The notes beneath the pieces are model-generated. The model was not told where the DNA came from. It searched no databases and saw only the letters and a program-made list of their open reading frames with translations. A stretch of 64,000 bases of DNA from Voacanga thouarsii. Its lineage: Eukaryota > Streptophyta > Magnoliopsida > Gentianales > Apocynaceae. Made by a program: the position numbers and the translations under genes. Position 1 is the stretch's first letter, and each line of letters begins with the position of its first letter. Location of the stretch: NCBI GenBank assembly GCA_026120185.1, contig JANUWF010001691.1, forward strand, positions 620,001 through 684,000, given 5' to 3'. Of this stretch, positions 22,190-34,880 are shown piece by piece.

Positions 22190-23880
22190 TCCTCTAAGCC
22201 AAACAGTTTTTACTTTTTTGCCCGATAGTTTGGTTTGGCTTAGGACATTCCAGTCGACTCGCACCATGAGACCACTTATACTAAATGGTTGTATTCGGTG
22301 GATGTCTTGCTAGCCGCCAAGATTAGCCAAACTCAGGATAAGTTGGAGAAATTGTACTTTCAAGCTTTGAGCCCCTACACAGAAACCATGATAGGATTTT
22401 CTCTCTAGTTGTAGAAAGTTGTAAATTATTATTTTTAACTACCTTTAGATGTTTTTCTATTTTAACTTCATCAGTTGCATCTTACCCTTTAGTGCTTTTG
22501 TTAAAATTTCAACTCATAGTACATATAGCTTAAAAATCTTTTCTCTTAGCAGTTGGGGGTACAACTGATCATATTTCGGTTGATGATCTTCTAGATATAA
22601 AGACTGCCCCGAGATGATCTAGAGTTATCTAACAAGTTCTCTTCCCTTTTCTTAGTTATAAGAAGCCTTTGTTGATTAATTTTGTGATTTTTGTGGTTCA
22701 GATAATCTAACTTCCCTCGTTGCCCTATTCAGCAAAAAAAGTTAAAGCAAGAAAAATAAAGTGAGGCTAGTAAATCTACTAAGAAAGCTTCTATAAAAGA
22801 AAAAATTACCAAGCCGACCAAGCTGACTACTTCCCCTAAGACTCTTGTTCCCTAACTGTCAAGGCCAAATTGGAGGCCTTTTTTAGATCACCACCTCAAA
22901 AAATAAGCCTTTAATCTCTTCAGTAATACTTAGATTTTCTAATTAGCTAAATTGTCCAAGCCATTCCCATTCGATAAGCATACTCAAAACTAGCTAGGGG
23001 GAACTGTTGTGATCTGGTGTCACTATCCCTTGTGGCTTTCTTAACAAATTTGAATATTTGCCTCAACAAGCTTAGTTTTAATGATTCATATTACAAAGCT
23101 TAGGTGTCGTAGTTTACAATTCAACTAGAAAAACTTAATAAGCTTACTCAAGATTAAGAGCTTTCTACCTAGGATTTGGAGCTTTTTGCTAGGTATTCTA
23201 TAGCCTCTACTAAACTGGACACTTTGACAGGATTTTTGACAACTAATCATGGTAAAGCAACATTCTTGCATGGTAAGATCATCAGACTCTAGGTTGGATT
23301 ATTTTTTATTAAAGTTTTTCTAAATTAAGATTAGAAAAGAAAGAAAGAGCTTGAACAACTGATTGCTCAGATATATAGTGATGCTTAGACAGAAAGGGGG
23401 AAGATGGTCAATTTGGATAGCAAAAGAAATAGACTCGAAGTAGATAAGGGTCTAAATCGAAAAATAATTAGCCAAAATAGCTAGAAGTTGGGGAGAAAAT
23501 TGTAAATAGGCAATAGTTCACTTTAAACCATCTGAGCTAACTTTAGCCATTCCTCTAGTAAAGATTAAAAAAAATCTCAATATTAGCTGCGCCACTTACT
23601 ACAATGATTTCTACCTTTCCAGTCATTCGAGAGGTGGCTGCATTGGATACTTTCTCAGGTACAACTGATCTATCTACCAATGATCCCTTGCTGACACCTC
23701 TATTGGTGACTTCAGATATGATCCCAACCATTCTTCCAACTGCAACCCATGGTTTAACTACTATTCTACTAGAAACAGAAGCTAATGGGTCTCATCAACA
23801 ACAACCGCTGCAATAGAAGATCCAAAAACAGCAATTCGAATCATTCTAACTGAACTGGTCAATATTGCTACATCTAAAGC
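22190..23880 (+). pseudogene. Plant mobile domain-like ORF, C-terminal part (decayed)
   Basis: It resumes from 10774 after removing element B. Readable pieces on the plus strand: FGLA, DIPVDSH, ETTYTKWLYSVDVLLAAKISQTQDKLEKLYFQAL (two adjoining segments near 22220-22370), Lys/Thr-rich KPTKLTTSPKTLVP near 22815, and a Thr/Pro/Leu-rich tail with an open frame at 23604-23816. Many stops, often where Trp or Gln would fit. No complete frame remains. The tail could instead be unrelated low-complexity sequence. Confidence 0.45.
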
Positions 23881-24109
23881 TGGTTAAGATGGAGACCCTA
23901 CTACTTCTGCTTAAATTTAATCAAAATTTTGTTTTTATTCTGGTCATTGATTGGTTGGCCTGTAGCAGTTTCTTTTGAGACAATTATATTTTTTACTTCA
24001 CTTAGCTATTAACAACTAGCCTATAATCGATCCACACATTTGAACGTTACTCTAACTGCATTCCTTCACAAAAAGAAGGATAGTATTTTTTTTTTCAAAA
24101 TTTTACTAT

Positions 24110-25344
24110 TGATTCTCTTTGTTGATTCTTGCCCGTGTGCTTTCATGAGTTGATAAGCACCCCTTATGTGATCTGAAATGGTGCTTCCTCGTTTGGCAAC
24201 CATTTTTTAAATTTAAGGTCCTTTGGGCCAATTGGTACTGTAGTTTTCTATATTAGATCCCCTTCTTCAAAACACCTTTGTTCGATGTATTTATTTTATG
24301 ACTTTGCCACTTTTTCTTTATGCAAACATAGCTGTTCCTAGGACAACTACCTATCTTCATCAAGTGTATCAAGTTCCATTTACATGGCCTGGTAGTAATT
24401 ATCAAGTAGCAACTGATATGTTGAGCTACTCTTACTATCCTCATTAATATTTCAATAGGAAGAACAACATCCTAGTTATAAGTTAAATGGAATGGAAAGA
24501 AACTAATAGCTATTCTTGTAGAGTTTTTATAAGCTTATAATATTTTGGTCAATGATTTATGTCATTCCCTGGGTTGCTCTTTTGTAGATTTCTTTAACAT
24601 GCTAATTAACACTTCATTCATAGCATCGATTTGCCCATTTGCCTTGCATAGTTAGTATAGAATGAATCGTTCTAATTTAAATTGTTAAACGAAAACCATT
24701 ATATTGTCACTAACGAACATGGTCCATTAGTTAGTTGTTAGGGACTTAGGAGTGCCAAACCGATATATAATGATTCTTGATGAATTTGATGACATCATAG
24801 TAAGTAACTTTAGTCAGAGGAATGGCTTTCACCTATTTGGTGAAGAAATCAATGGCAATAAAAATGAAAGAATGGCCTTAGGATAATAGTGGATAAATTT
24901 TGTGGATCACGTCTTGTACCCATCCATAGAATAGCTAAGGATTAAGAAACGAGTGAAGCTCTATTGTCGGCAACTTTTATAGTTGGCTATGTTTTTTACG
25001 AGCCTCACTTCCTTTGGCATATTTGAAATAGTCAGTTATTATAGTTGGCTAATAAAAGCCTTATTGGTACAAAGTCCACCTTAACTTTGGACCCGCTTGA
25101 TGAGCTTTGCATAGACCTTTATGTACTTCGCCCATTACTTTCATTGTATCATCTCAGCCTAAGCATTTCAACAACAGTCCTTCATGGCTCTATTTGAATA
25201 GCTCACTCCAATCAACACATAATTTAAAGCCTTCATTCTTACTATTTTAGAAGTTTTATTTGATGGTTCCTTAAGGTGGTTATTGATGTCCATCTTCCAA
25301 TCCTTGTTCAACTAGCCATCTTTGACTATGACCTCTTGATCTTG
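24110..25344 (-). pseudogene. Tat-lineage Ty3/gypsy integrase relic
   Basis: Minus-strand pieces include HSFIFIAIDFFTK then VKAIPLTKVTYYDVIKFIKNH (integrase core, about 24880-24770), HKGLCKAHQAGPKLRWTLY (zinc region side), RTIHSILTMQGKWA and a C-terminal FEEGDLI...IGPKDLKFKK piece near 24270-24190. The FFTKxVxAIPL wording is typical of Tat/Retrosat integrases. Stops every few tens of codons. It continues at 29670 beyond the solo LTR. Confidence 0.75.
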
Positions 25345-28300
25345 TGTGAAACCCCAGTCAAAACCAACCTTAGAGTATAGGGGTTGGGACGCATATCATA
25401 TTTTATTTCATGATTAAATATATTTCTATATGATTTTTATGTGCTTTGGATTTGAGTTTTATTGTCTTGAAGTCTTGTTGATGAGTATTGTGTAAGAAGG
25501 GCAAAATGGTAATTTTTGCCCGAGGTGAAAATAGGGAAATAGCTTGTGGATTGAATAGAAAATAATTTTTCTAGGAAAAATATCAGCAAGAGTTGATGTG
25601 GTTTAGTGGTTAGAGCTTTAGAATTAGTTATTGAAGACTAGGGTTCAAATTCCATGATGGAAGCTTTAGCTTGATTTAATTTTATTTTTGCTTGCGGAAG
25701 AGTAATTTCGGCCTTATGAGCTTGGAGTAAGGTAGGGATGATGTCCTAAGAGAAATATGTTAGGAGCAACCTCATTCTACACCCTTACATACTCGAATTT
25801 CCCAAAAGGAATTCATTTTTCCTTGATCTTTGATTTTTCCTTAATTCTCAACTCATTAGTTTGATCAAGCGATTCTAGCCATTTTCTTTCCAGAAATTTC
25901 AGTAAAATGTTGTTTTTGTAGGATCAAAATGTCTTGGTAAAAGACTTCTTATGGTCTAGAAAATGTGCAAGAGTTGTGGGAAGTTCAAAGAGGAAAAATC
26001 CTTCTAGTGAGTTGGATGAAAATTCCCTCTAGCTAGTTCATCTTCCTTCTTGGAATGAGCTGAAATTTTCCAACTTGTTGTGCCTTCAAAATGTCGACTT
26101 TCTTAGCTAACATTCCCTTCCAAATGCTTCCAGAAAAATGTTCTTTAGGATCAGTTTACAATCTGAATTTCTTGGCCATTTTCGGATTGCTCAAAGCTGG
26201 AGCAACAACAAGAAAAATTCCTGTACAAATCGCCATTTTGAGAGTCCAAAACCAAGCTGTTTTCTTCCAGATTTTGTGCAGCACCTTAGCCATATTTTTC
26301 CTCCATGAAGAAGGCTGGAAACCAGCCTTGAAAACCCCAGAAGTCCCCCTTCAAACCATGTGCAAGTCAGCTGGAAATGGCAGCTGAAAATCTGCCCAGA
26401 AAAATTCTGCCTAGCAAAAATTCTGGGCAGCCCAAGTTCCAGTTTTGTATTCTATTTTTCTCCCAGCCGAAACACCAACCTTATTCTACAAAAACCTTTC
26501 TTAAACCTCTAGTAGCAGAGCTCCATTGTCCCCCTTAAGCTTCTGCACAAAATTCAGCAATGGCTGTCCAAAAATCTCTACAACAAATCCCTATAACTTA
26601 GCTTGATTGATTTCCAAAATTCCAGCCACCTTTGTTTAGCAACTTCCCATAATGCATTCCCTAAATAACCAGACTTCTTCTTCACCATTAAGCACCCTAC
26701 TTTCGGCCACCATAAGCTCCCATAGACCAGTATTAAGCCCATCGAAATTCTGCTCAAACAGTCAGCCATGGCAGACTTCCAAAACTCTCCAACAATCAAG
26801 ATATTCTTGGAATATTTAGTTTCCAAATTCACATCCTAAAAATATTCTTCAAGGATTGTGACAACTAACCTTCCCTTTTTCCTTCCAAATCAGAGAAACA
26901 ACTCCCTAAACCCTACAGAAATTCGGCCAGCCTAATTCCCTCAGAATTTTCGGCAGCTACACTACAATCTCTCAATTCCCTTCAATCTCCAAGAACACAC
27001 ACACTACACCAAGAGCACCTACTACTTTCTTTCACCTAATACCCCTCCAAATCACTTCAAACCTTCACTAAAATCTCCATATTTGACCTACTTACTGCTG
27101 TGAGTCCATCGACACCATTCTTCACATCAAACTCCTCAAATCATCTTGCTACTTCGGATCAAAACCAGAAAATTTCTGTGAAGGACAAGAACATCTTCAA
27201 GGTAAATTTATTCTATCAACTTCATCTTCTCCAAACTTGATCTCTAGTGAAAACCTATGTGAATAAACATACTAATGATCTCTTCTTCTTCTTCTCTCTC
27301 TCTCTCTCTCTCTCATGGCCGAAATCCCTCTCCCTTGGCCGGATGACTTCTTCTTCCATAATCATGCTCTCGCCATCTCCCTTGGACAAAGTTAGACATC
27401 TAGGAGTTGAGATCTACTCTAAACTCCTTCAAGGAATTCTTCAATCAAGTAAGTACCTTCAATCTTCCTTTTTAAACTCTAGAATCATGCCTCTAGGATG
27501 ATGTTGTTAGAAGGCAAATGGCGATGGGATTTGAGTATGTGTTGTTGTGCTTGAAGCATGAGTATATGTATGATTGTGAAGGAGATGGGATTTATGCATG
27601 GAAGGATTATATTGGTTGGTTGTATGTTGAATTGAGGTTTGATGCATGTCATAGGTAGTATTTGTGTCAAAGCATGCTAGAGATTATGTCGCCATTGGTG
27701 AATAGGATTTTTATTCATGATGGATTGGTAATGCCATGATCATATTTATGCTAGTTGAGGTTAGATCATGTCTTGATAAATTTAGATCTATTCTTATATG
27801 AAAGATTTGGTCGATTTGATGAATTGAATGATTGTGCATGTTCTTGAGTGTGGTTAGCTATAGGAATTTGAATCATGATCTAGTTGTCCCTAAACTAATT
27901 TTACTTCTTGAATAAAATATTCAATAAAATAATTTTTTTTTGTATTTTCAAAAAACCCTAGGAAGGGTAGATTTGGACTATTATAAACAATAAGGATATT
28001 TTAGTCAAATAAATAATAGCTTTGCTAGAAATATATATATATATATATTATTTAAAATAATGAAATCAATTAAAGCCTTTTATGGAAATAATTATGATTT
28101 GTGAAATATTTATTACTACAAATTTAATTATTATCTTTTAATCAGAACCAATTAAGAATTTATTTATTATTTTTCAAGCAAGACTCGTTAAATTCATTTT
28201 CAACTAATTTTAGCTATCAATTATTTTCTAACAACTAAATTATTAATAAATCATTATTTTACCTAAAATTACTTAGGACTCTTGATCAAATAAACTCTAA

Positions 28301-29669
28301 ATTTTCCTTAACAAGATTTAAGCTTTCAACTTATTAAAATTTATTTCCCAAACCATTAATTATTTTAAATATCACACTAGGCTCAACTCTTACCCTATTT
28401 ACTTATTGTTTAACCTTAAAGCTTGGGACACTAGGATCATGGTAGTAGTAAGTTGTGTTGACTTAAAATTGTGGAAGTGGTTTGTGGCTTGAAATTGATT
28501 GCGATTTGTATTTGTCCTGTGGGGTTAGGTCAGTTGTTGGAGACCTTTTATTTGTGAGCAAGAATCAGGTAAGCTCCTGTATAAAACCTGATCGATGTGA
28601 AACGTTTTCTTTATGGCAAGTCAAATGTAGAGTGTATGTACGCTCATGTATATAAAGGCAATTGAGGGTGGAATTCTTCCTTATTTCAAACAATTGAATT
28701 ATTGAGCAGATTTTCTCAAACTCAAAATACTTTCTAAAACTGATTTTGATAACGACTTTGGAGATCCCTAAATTTCCAGTTTCATGTGGAATCATGTTTT
28801 GTTCATTTTATCCCAAGAGGGAAACGTCGTTGAGTACTCAATAAGGGTGGACTACTAGGACTAGTCTTGGAAGGGTTAGGGTAAGTCCCTCAATAGGAGG
28901 CCACCTCTGAGGGGTGAGTCCTTCCCGAATAAGATGTCAGTCCAGTGAGTCGTACCGATCCGAGCTAGCAGTTTATTTTCAGTCAAGTGATTGTATTGTG
29001 CCAGAATAGACCCTTGGTTGTTATTTGGGGTATAGAGAAGGAGGAGTATCTTGCCTAATAGGCCGATCACCTACTTTTGTCAATTTGCACAAAGTGTGGC
29101 ATTCTGGCCGGCGGTATGCTGACCATTCGGTTGTGGGGCCCAATGTGTGGTAACCCATGACCATTTCATTGAGTGGTTGATCTTACTGATTATTTATGGT
29201 TGGAAAAGCCAAAACACCACTCTTGCTTTTGACTAATGTTTATTGCTTGCCAGTGATCTTTTATAAAGAATTTTTATACTCTGCATTCACGAACTATTTT
29301 CTCCTGTCACTTAAGCACACACGGACTTGCTGAGATTTCTGTCTCATCACCATTTTATCATGATTTCAGGTCGATCATGCTGTGGGCATGAGTAGCTAAA
29401 TATTGCCTGTCTTGGAAGAATTTTTTTTTTTTTCTGAGGATTTATCTTATGTAATGTTATGGGAGGCGAGAGTGGATAATTTTACTTATGGCTTTATTTT
29501 GCGAATTTATGGATTCATTCTTGGAGTATTTTGGGTTGTAATAAATTTTAAGTTAAAGTATCATTTTTATTCTGCTATTATATTTGTGTGATCTAGTTAT
29601 AAAGACCCCTTGTCTTTTGGACGGGGCGGCATCCCCGGCCCTGGTGGGCCTAGGTTGTGGGGTGTTACA
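25345..29669 (+). mobile_element. Solo LTR, family 1 (4.3 kb)
   Basis: It starts TGTGAAACCCC and ends GGGGTGTTACA with no internal region. Flanks are TCTTG (25340-25344) and TTTTG (29670-29674), a 5 bp target duplication with one C/T change. It lies inside the Tat pol relic between the RNase H and integrase regions. It resembles the 3' LTR of element A throughout, including the tRNA-like module at 25599-25652 and CT run at 27294-27314. Solo LTRs arise by recombination between two LTRs of a full element. Internal short ORFs (26091, 27247) are not supported. Confidence 0.93.
25599..25652 (+). other. tRNA-like box A / box B module in solo LTR
   Basis: TGGTTTAGTGG at 25599 and GGTTCAAATTC at 25642, 43 bases apart and +255 from the LTR start. 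Box A fits the plant consensus TRGYNNARNGG well; between them is a D-arm-like TTAGAGC. This is the best-preserved forward copy. Confidence 0.6.
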
Positions 29670-29674
29670 TTTTG

Positions 29675-30490
29675 AACATTATAAGAATTAGGACTGAATT
29701 TTGATGTCGCCTGTTCTTAGTTATTTACCTCTACATTCTCATTTCTTAGATGTGTGATTGTTACATTAGCAATCTGCTTCAAAAATATTCTTATTGTGTT
29801 AAATAGTGGATTCAGATTAGAATTGGCATATATGTATCTGATTGTTGACTAGTTGAGAATCCTCTTTTACTTGGATGGCTTGCACATTTATGGTAATCAG
29901 GATTTATAGCCTTATAATGAGTATTTCATATTCCACTTGACTATTTGATTTTCCTGGCTTTAATTCAAACATGAACCTTCCTTTAACACTGGCTAGACTG
30001 ATAATTGTAATTCCTTCCCTTGCCCCTAAGTAAGTGCTAGATCCATCAAAACTCAGTGTCTGTGGTCAAGGGTTCCAACTTGTTTTGCATCTCTTTAACT
30101 TGGTAGGATATTTCTATCCATAGATTCTCAGCCAAAAAGTCAGCTATGACTTGTCCTTTGACTAACTGGAGGGACATGTGTTTGAGTAGAAAGGTCGTTA
30201 ACCTGATAACCTATTTTATGAGCTATCTCTACAAAACTAGCCAATTTAAGAGAAAGTAAACAATATTATCCTTGTAAAGAATATGTACCACCCTAGGTAG
30301 CATGTTGTATTCTAGTTTTATGCAAGCATAAAAAAAATGATAGACACAACTTTCCAACTAGAGTGTATCAGATTTCAAGGCCGTTCATGGTACGACTGAC
30401 TTTTGATTTCTTTCTTATCCTTCTGTGGTCTAGTCTTTAGAATGGCTTTAGTCTTGTTGCTATTCATCTCAATGTTTTTACAGTGGACTA
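29675..30490 (-). pseudogene. Tat-lineage RNase H relic
   Basis: On the minus strand near 30065-29960 the reading LSFDGSSTYLGARE then ITIIS then KGRFMFELK fits the start of the RNase H domain that follows RT in Tat elements. The rest is broken by stops. It is collinear with RT at 30490-31220 and with integrase beyond the solo LTR. Confidence 0.65.
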
Positions 30491-31230
30491 AGAAGCTAAG
30501 TAACATCGCTAAGTAACATCAAAAGTACATTTGTTATGATTTATCTTCAGGTTATGCTTCTTCATCTTGGCGAATGCCTTTTTGAGATTATTCAAATGCC
30601 CTTCAAACTTAGTTAACTTGACCATTAAGTTATGAATATACATTTGTATATATTCTCTAATAATATCATGAAAAAACATGTTCATAACTCTCTGAAATGT
30701 GACTCTTATATTTTTACGCCAAATGATATAACTAACCATTTGAACAGGCCAATAATTGCGGGGCATCAAAAAACTATCTTGAGAATATCTTCTTCGGCTA
30801 TGAAGATTTAGTTATAGCTAGAGTAGCTATCTATAAAGCTCAAGAACTCATATATCCACCACCAAAATCTACTAACATATTTGCTATAAGCATGGCATAC
30901 TCATCTTTAGGTGTAGCTAAATTGATATCTCTGAAATCTATACACACCTTAAGTTAGCAATTCTTTTTTATTACTAGGACAATATTAGAAACTCAATCTG
31001 CATATTGTACAACTTGAATGAAGCCATACTTTAGTAATTGTGTGATCTTTTCTTTAATTCTTGGAATTACATCAGGCCTGATATGCCTATTTGGCAACTT
31101 GTGAGGCTTCAAGTTCTCTTTGATCGGTAACATATGTTCCACAATTCGTCTATCCAAGTTAAACATCTCATAGTAATTCCAAGAAAAATATTTACAATAT
31201 CTTTGTGTGAGTGTCACTAGTTATTCTTTT
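30490..31230 (-). pseudogene. Tat-lineage reverse transcriptase relic
   Basis: Two open pieces on the minus strand: 31217-30993 (YYEMFNLDRRIVEHMLPIK, LKYGFIQVVQYAD) is the N-terminal RT region, and 30769-30509 (IRVTFQRVMNMFFHDII, YIQMYIHNLMVKLTKFEGHLNNLKKAFAKM) spans the catalytic box. The catalytic pair normally read as YxDD is YIHN here, so the enzyme site is gone. The order and wording (ATYQRAMN-like, HLxxLxKAFxKM) point to the Tat/Retrosat lineage. Confidence 0.82.
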
Positions 31231-31699
31231 TGTTTTCGGTCAATAAGGCATTGATCTTAGTATCTCATGGCTCTTCTAATGAGTTGATATTAACTTTGTT
31301 TAGTGGATCCTAAGGCATGAAATTGGGGATTTTTCTCGAAATGTAGAATTCATCTTCTTCAATAGAGTGGAGTTTAATGGTTGCGACTTCATGTCCAATA
31401 GTTCACTAGTGGTGAATCTTTTACTTGACCTCTAATGCATTCAATCATTCAATGATGCTGACCATGGCTATAAGTGATTCACTAATGAATTCTAAGTGGA
31501 AAGTACTCCAAGAGACAAGGCAGGCTATGTAGTTGTCTCCTATAGCCTTAATTGGCCCAAATGTAGGGGAGTAATACATATTTTTTGGCATTCGTAGTTC
31601 TACCATGAAACAACTTATATCAACTACTACAATTTCCACTTGGTCTTGATTCCCGAACATGAGAAACTAATGAAGAGTAGGTAGCACACATTGATTAGC

Positions 31700-32670
31700 A
31701 TATATCTAATGTCGTCCAAGTAATAAGGAATATGATGGCTTTGTGTCAACCACAACGAAAATAGTAGGACTAGTTTTTGCTCCAATGGTTAGGACAATCA
31801 CAAATACTCCTAATGCTATAGTAGTTTTCCCTATAAAGTTGGTTATCGGCATATTAGTTGAAATCAAACTAGTTATGTATTTTCCTAACCTTTTTAGTGT
31901 GTCAACAAGCATCACATTCAAAACGACTCCCATGTCAATGAAGACTCCATTGATCGGTATTTCATTGAGATGACATTTTATAAACAATGGCCAAAGGAGA
32001 TTTGTCATCTCCTCTGTTGGCCTGAGAAACTGTATAAGGGATGTAGTATCATGATGGGGCAGTTCCTTTTCTTTTAATTTGGCCCACTCAGCTTATACTT
32101 GTCTGAGATAGTTATATCGCTGATCCGTATTTATTTATTCCTCCACTTCCATATTCTGCCAGTAAGACTCCAATGACATAGAGCAGGATATTTGAATTTG
32201 AGGATCCTACCGAATCTTCTAATTTTTGCAGCTTATGCCTCTAGTAAGCTCTTTTTCTTTATAGGTACCATTTTTGGGTTCGGGTTTGCTTGACGGGGTG
32301 GACCTACTTAGTTGTGTCACCCAAGTAAGATGTCAATATTAACAAAGTGAGCTACTTATCACTGACGTGAAATGTCACATGTCTTTATTATCATCCTAAA
32401 TGGAGTTTGAGCACCTACGTTTCTAGCCTCTAGAAGACTGGCAAATAGTTTTATTGATTTCCCATCTCATTATCTAGGCTCTATTTTACTTTTGGATGGC
32501 TTCTGTATACGTTTAGCCAGTCTCTAAGATTTGCTATTTAATTTGTCTTCTCTACCCCTACCATCTAAATCTTTGGTCAGTTGTTATCAAGGACATTTGC
32601 TATGTTGATATTAGCTTTTTAGAGAAGGGGTCCAAATCAATGAGCAATTCAGAGGCAGCCTTATATGCAA
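31700..32670 (-). pseudogene. Tat-lineage protease and gag-tail relic
   Basis: The open piece 32008-31706 on the minus strand has VFIDMGVVLNVM (the D-S/T-G active site reads DMG), LKRLGKYITSLI, FIGKTTIALGVFVIVLTIG and PSYSLLLGRH, the standard layout of Tat aspartic proteases. Upstream to about 32670 are only short pieces (for example LRQV, AEWAKLKEKELP, IQFLRPTEEM) that would belong to the gag-protease linker. Confidence 0.78.
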
Positions 32671-32917
32671 ATATGAGTTTGTAATGTCCCACCCTAAAAC
32701 ACACTTAAAATTGGGGACCATATCACTTATTGAGTATGAGTATATATGCAAATGGGCATATCATATGATTTTAGCATGTGAATATGAATTTATGTTGATT
32801 ATTTGAATTTTCTTGAAAGTGTGATATATATGAAAATTTATACCATGGGGATAATTGAGGGAGTCATTATTTGGAATAAGATAGTATAAAATATCTTGCA
32901 TGAAAATTATTTGGGTG

Positions 32918-32958
<41 letters not shown>

Positions 32959-34880
32959 CTGCTATATTTTAATTTACTTATTTCTTTAAAAAAAAAGAGA
33001 AGAAAGAATTTATTTACAAAACTTCTTGTGGAATTTTAAGCAATAAATCCTTTCTTGATATTTTCCTTGGAATTTATCCATTCTTGATATTTTTCTTGTG
33101 TACAAATCCTTTCAAATATTGCTCTTTATTTGAAAAGAAAATCTTGAAGATTATTTTATTTGAATTTCCTCTTGCCCCACAATTGGGAAATTAAATTCCC
33201 TTATTTATTTTAGCTATCAACCCTATCAAGAAAATATTTTGATAAAATTTTGGTTCCTTAAATTCCCTTGTAGCCGTTGCACATGAAAAAGGAGAGTGAA
33301 CAAGTCTAATCCTTATGTGTTTATAGGAAAAGATATCGAGGAGATTTTAGTTTTCCAATCCTTTATCACATAGGAGATCTTGGGAGATTGTTTTCCTATT
33401 TTCCCTCTTCTAAAGTGATGCCACATTCACTACCAAATCAGCTTGGTATTTATATTTCCTAACCTAAATAGGATTGAGAAAATTAGAAAATAAATCTTAG
33501 AGATTTTATTATAGGCTAAAACCTAAAGCTTTTAGAATTTTCTTCCCTATCTTTTCTCCTCTTCGCCGCCACTTCCCCCCTCTTTCTAGCCGGCTACAAC
33601 ATTCCCCAATCTTTATAAGACTTGTGGAGATTTATTAAAGGGAGTCTTGTGTAAGAAAACCTATATTAAATAGGAATTTTCCCCTAAAAACACTCATTTC
33701 TGCCATACATATATACTTCTAAACCTTACATCATTCTCTCTTTAAATCTAACACAAATCAGATTTTATTCTCCCTAAAACCCTCACAGCCGCCACTCTCC
33801 TTTCCCTTTCCCAAAGCTCCCAAAATTCCCCTTCTTCTCTTAAGAACAATTCGGTCCTTTACTTGAGAAAAATTCTGTTCAACTACTCTTTGTTGTGTGC
33901 AATTCTTGGGTTGAAATTTTGGTGATCTTAGCAATATTTAATACTCGACTAAGGCTAGAAGACATCCTTTTTAGTTTTTAAGGCTGATCAAGAACGATCT
34001 TGTAAGAGCTAGTAGCAAAATTCCTTCTTCTACCCTTCATTATGTGTGCTGTCAATTGTAAGAAAATTAGGGTTTATGGTTTTTAAATTCCTTTGGTAGG
34101 TTAAGAGCCCTTTTGTCTAATGTTTATTTACCTAGATCTTGCCCCCAAAAAAAATATATTTTGCTAAAGAATTTTTGCGAAAGAAATCACCTTTTTCCTT
34201 TATATGAAATTATTCATGAAAGTTGGAATTTTTTCAATTTTATATATAAGTTCTTGATGAGTTCTTATGTGATCTTTAATTGGGAATTTGTTTAAATGTT
34301 TTCGCTTCTCTCTAATCTCTAGAGGAAAGTCTTTCTCTTGAGAAAATATGACCAAGAAACCTTTTCTTGAAAGATAACCAATTTACACTCTTGTTGGAAA
34401 TTTTCCCTATTTTTTGGTATGTGTTATTTAAATTTAAGAAGGTGTAGCAATTAGCAAAGCACCTTATTTTTTTAAAAATATTTTGATATTGTGTTCTGAA
34501 CATATTGGAGATGAGTTATATGTTAATTATCAAGCAAGAAAAATATTGGGATTAATACTAAAAAAATTTTGAAAATTGGAGAAGAAGAAAACAACTTTCT
34601 TTTTTGTGTTCACATGTTCTGTTTAAAGCTGTTTTTGCCATTTGTTATAAGCTGTAAGGGCAGTCTCCTGTGTTTTGATTTACGACAAATATTGATATGG
34701 ACTGACATATGTAATCTATATGTGACAGGACATGTTCGACTTCAGTTCTTCCAAGGTGCACTAATAGGAGTGCTAAGCAGCTCTTAAGCAATGAAACCCA
34801 AGAGTGATTAATCAAATATAACTCCAATTTGAGAGATTGCAAACCATGAAGGCCTTGTAAAGAATTATAGACTAGCAGTT
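32671..34880. other. Unassigned AT-rich DNA, possibly a worn LTR
   Basis: No coding sequence is seen. TGTAATGTCCCACCC at about 32685 looks like a chromovirus LTR start, and pyrimidine-rich leader-like sequence appears at 33540-33860, but I could not find a matching end, primer site or target duplication. An AT run lies at 32920-32956. Confidence 0.35.
32920..32956. repeat. TA microsatellite
   Basis: About 18 uninterrupted TA units. Confidence 0.92.

Noticed and set aside
22190..23880. An intact host gene with introns
   Set aside because: Stops fall within the recognisable mobile-domain blocks themselves and no consistent splice-site pairs restore a frame.
32685..34870. A further solo LTR
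   Set aside because: There is an LTR-like start but no matching end, second copy or target duplication in the window.
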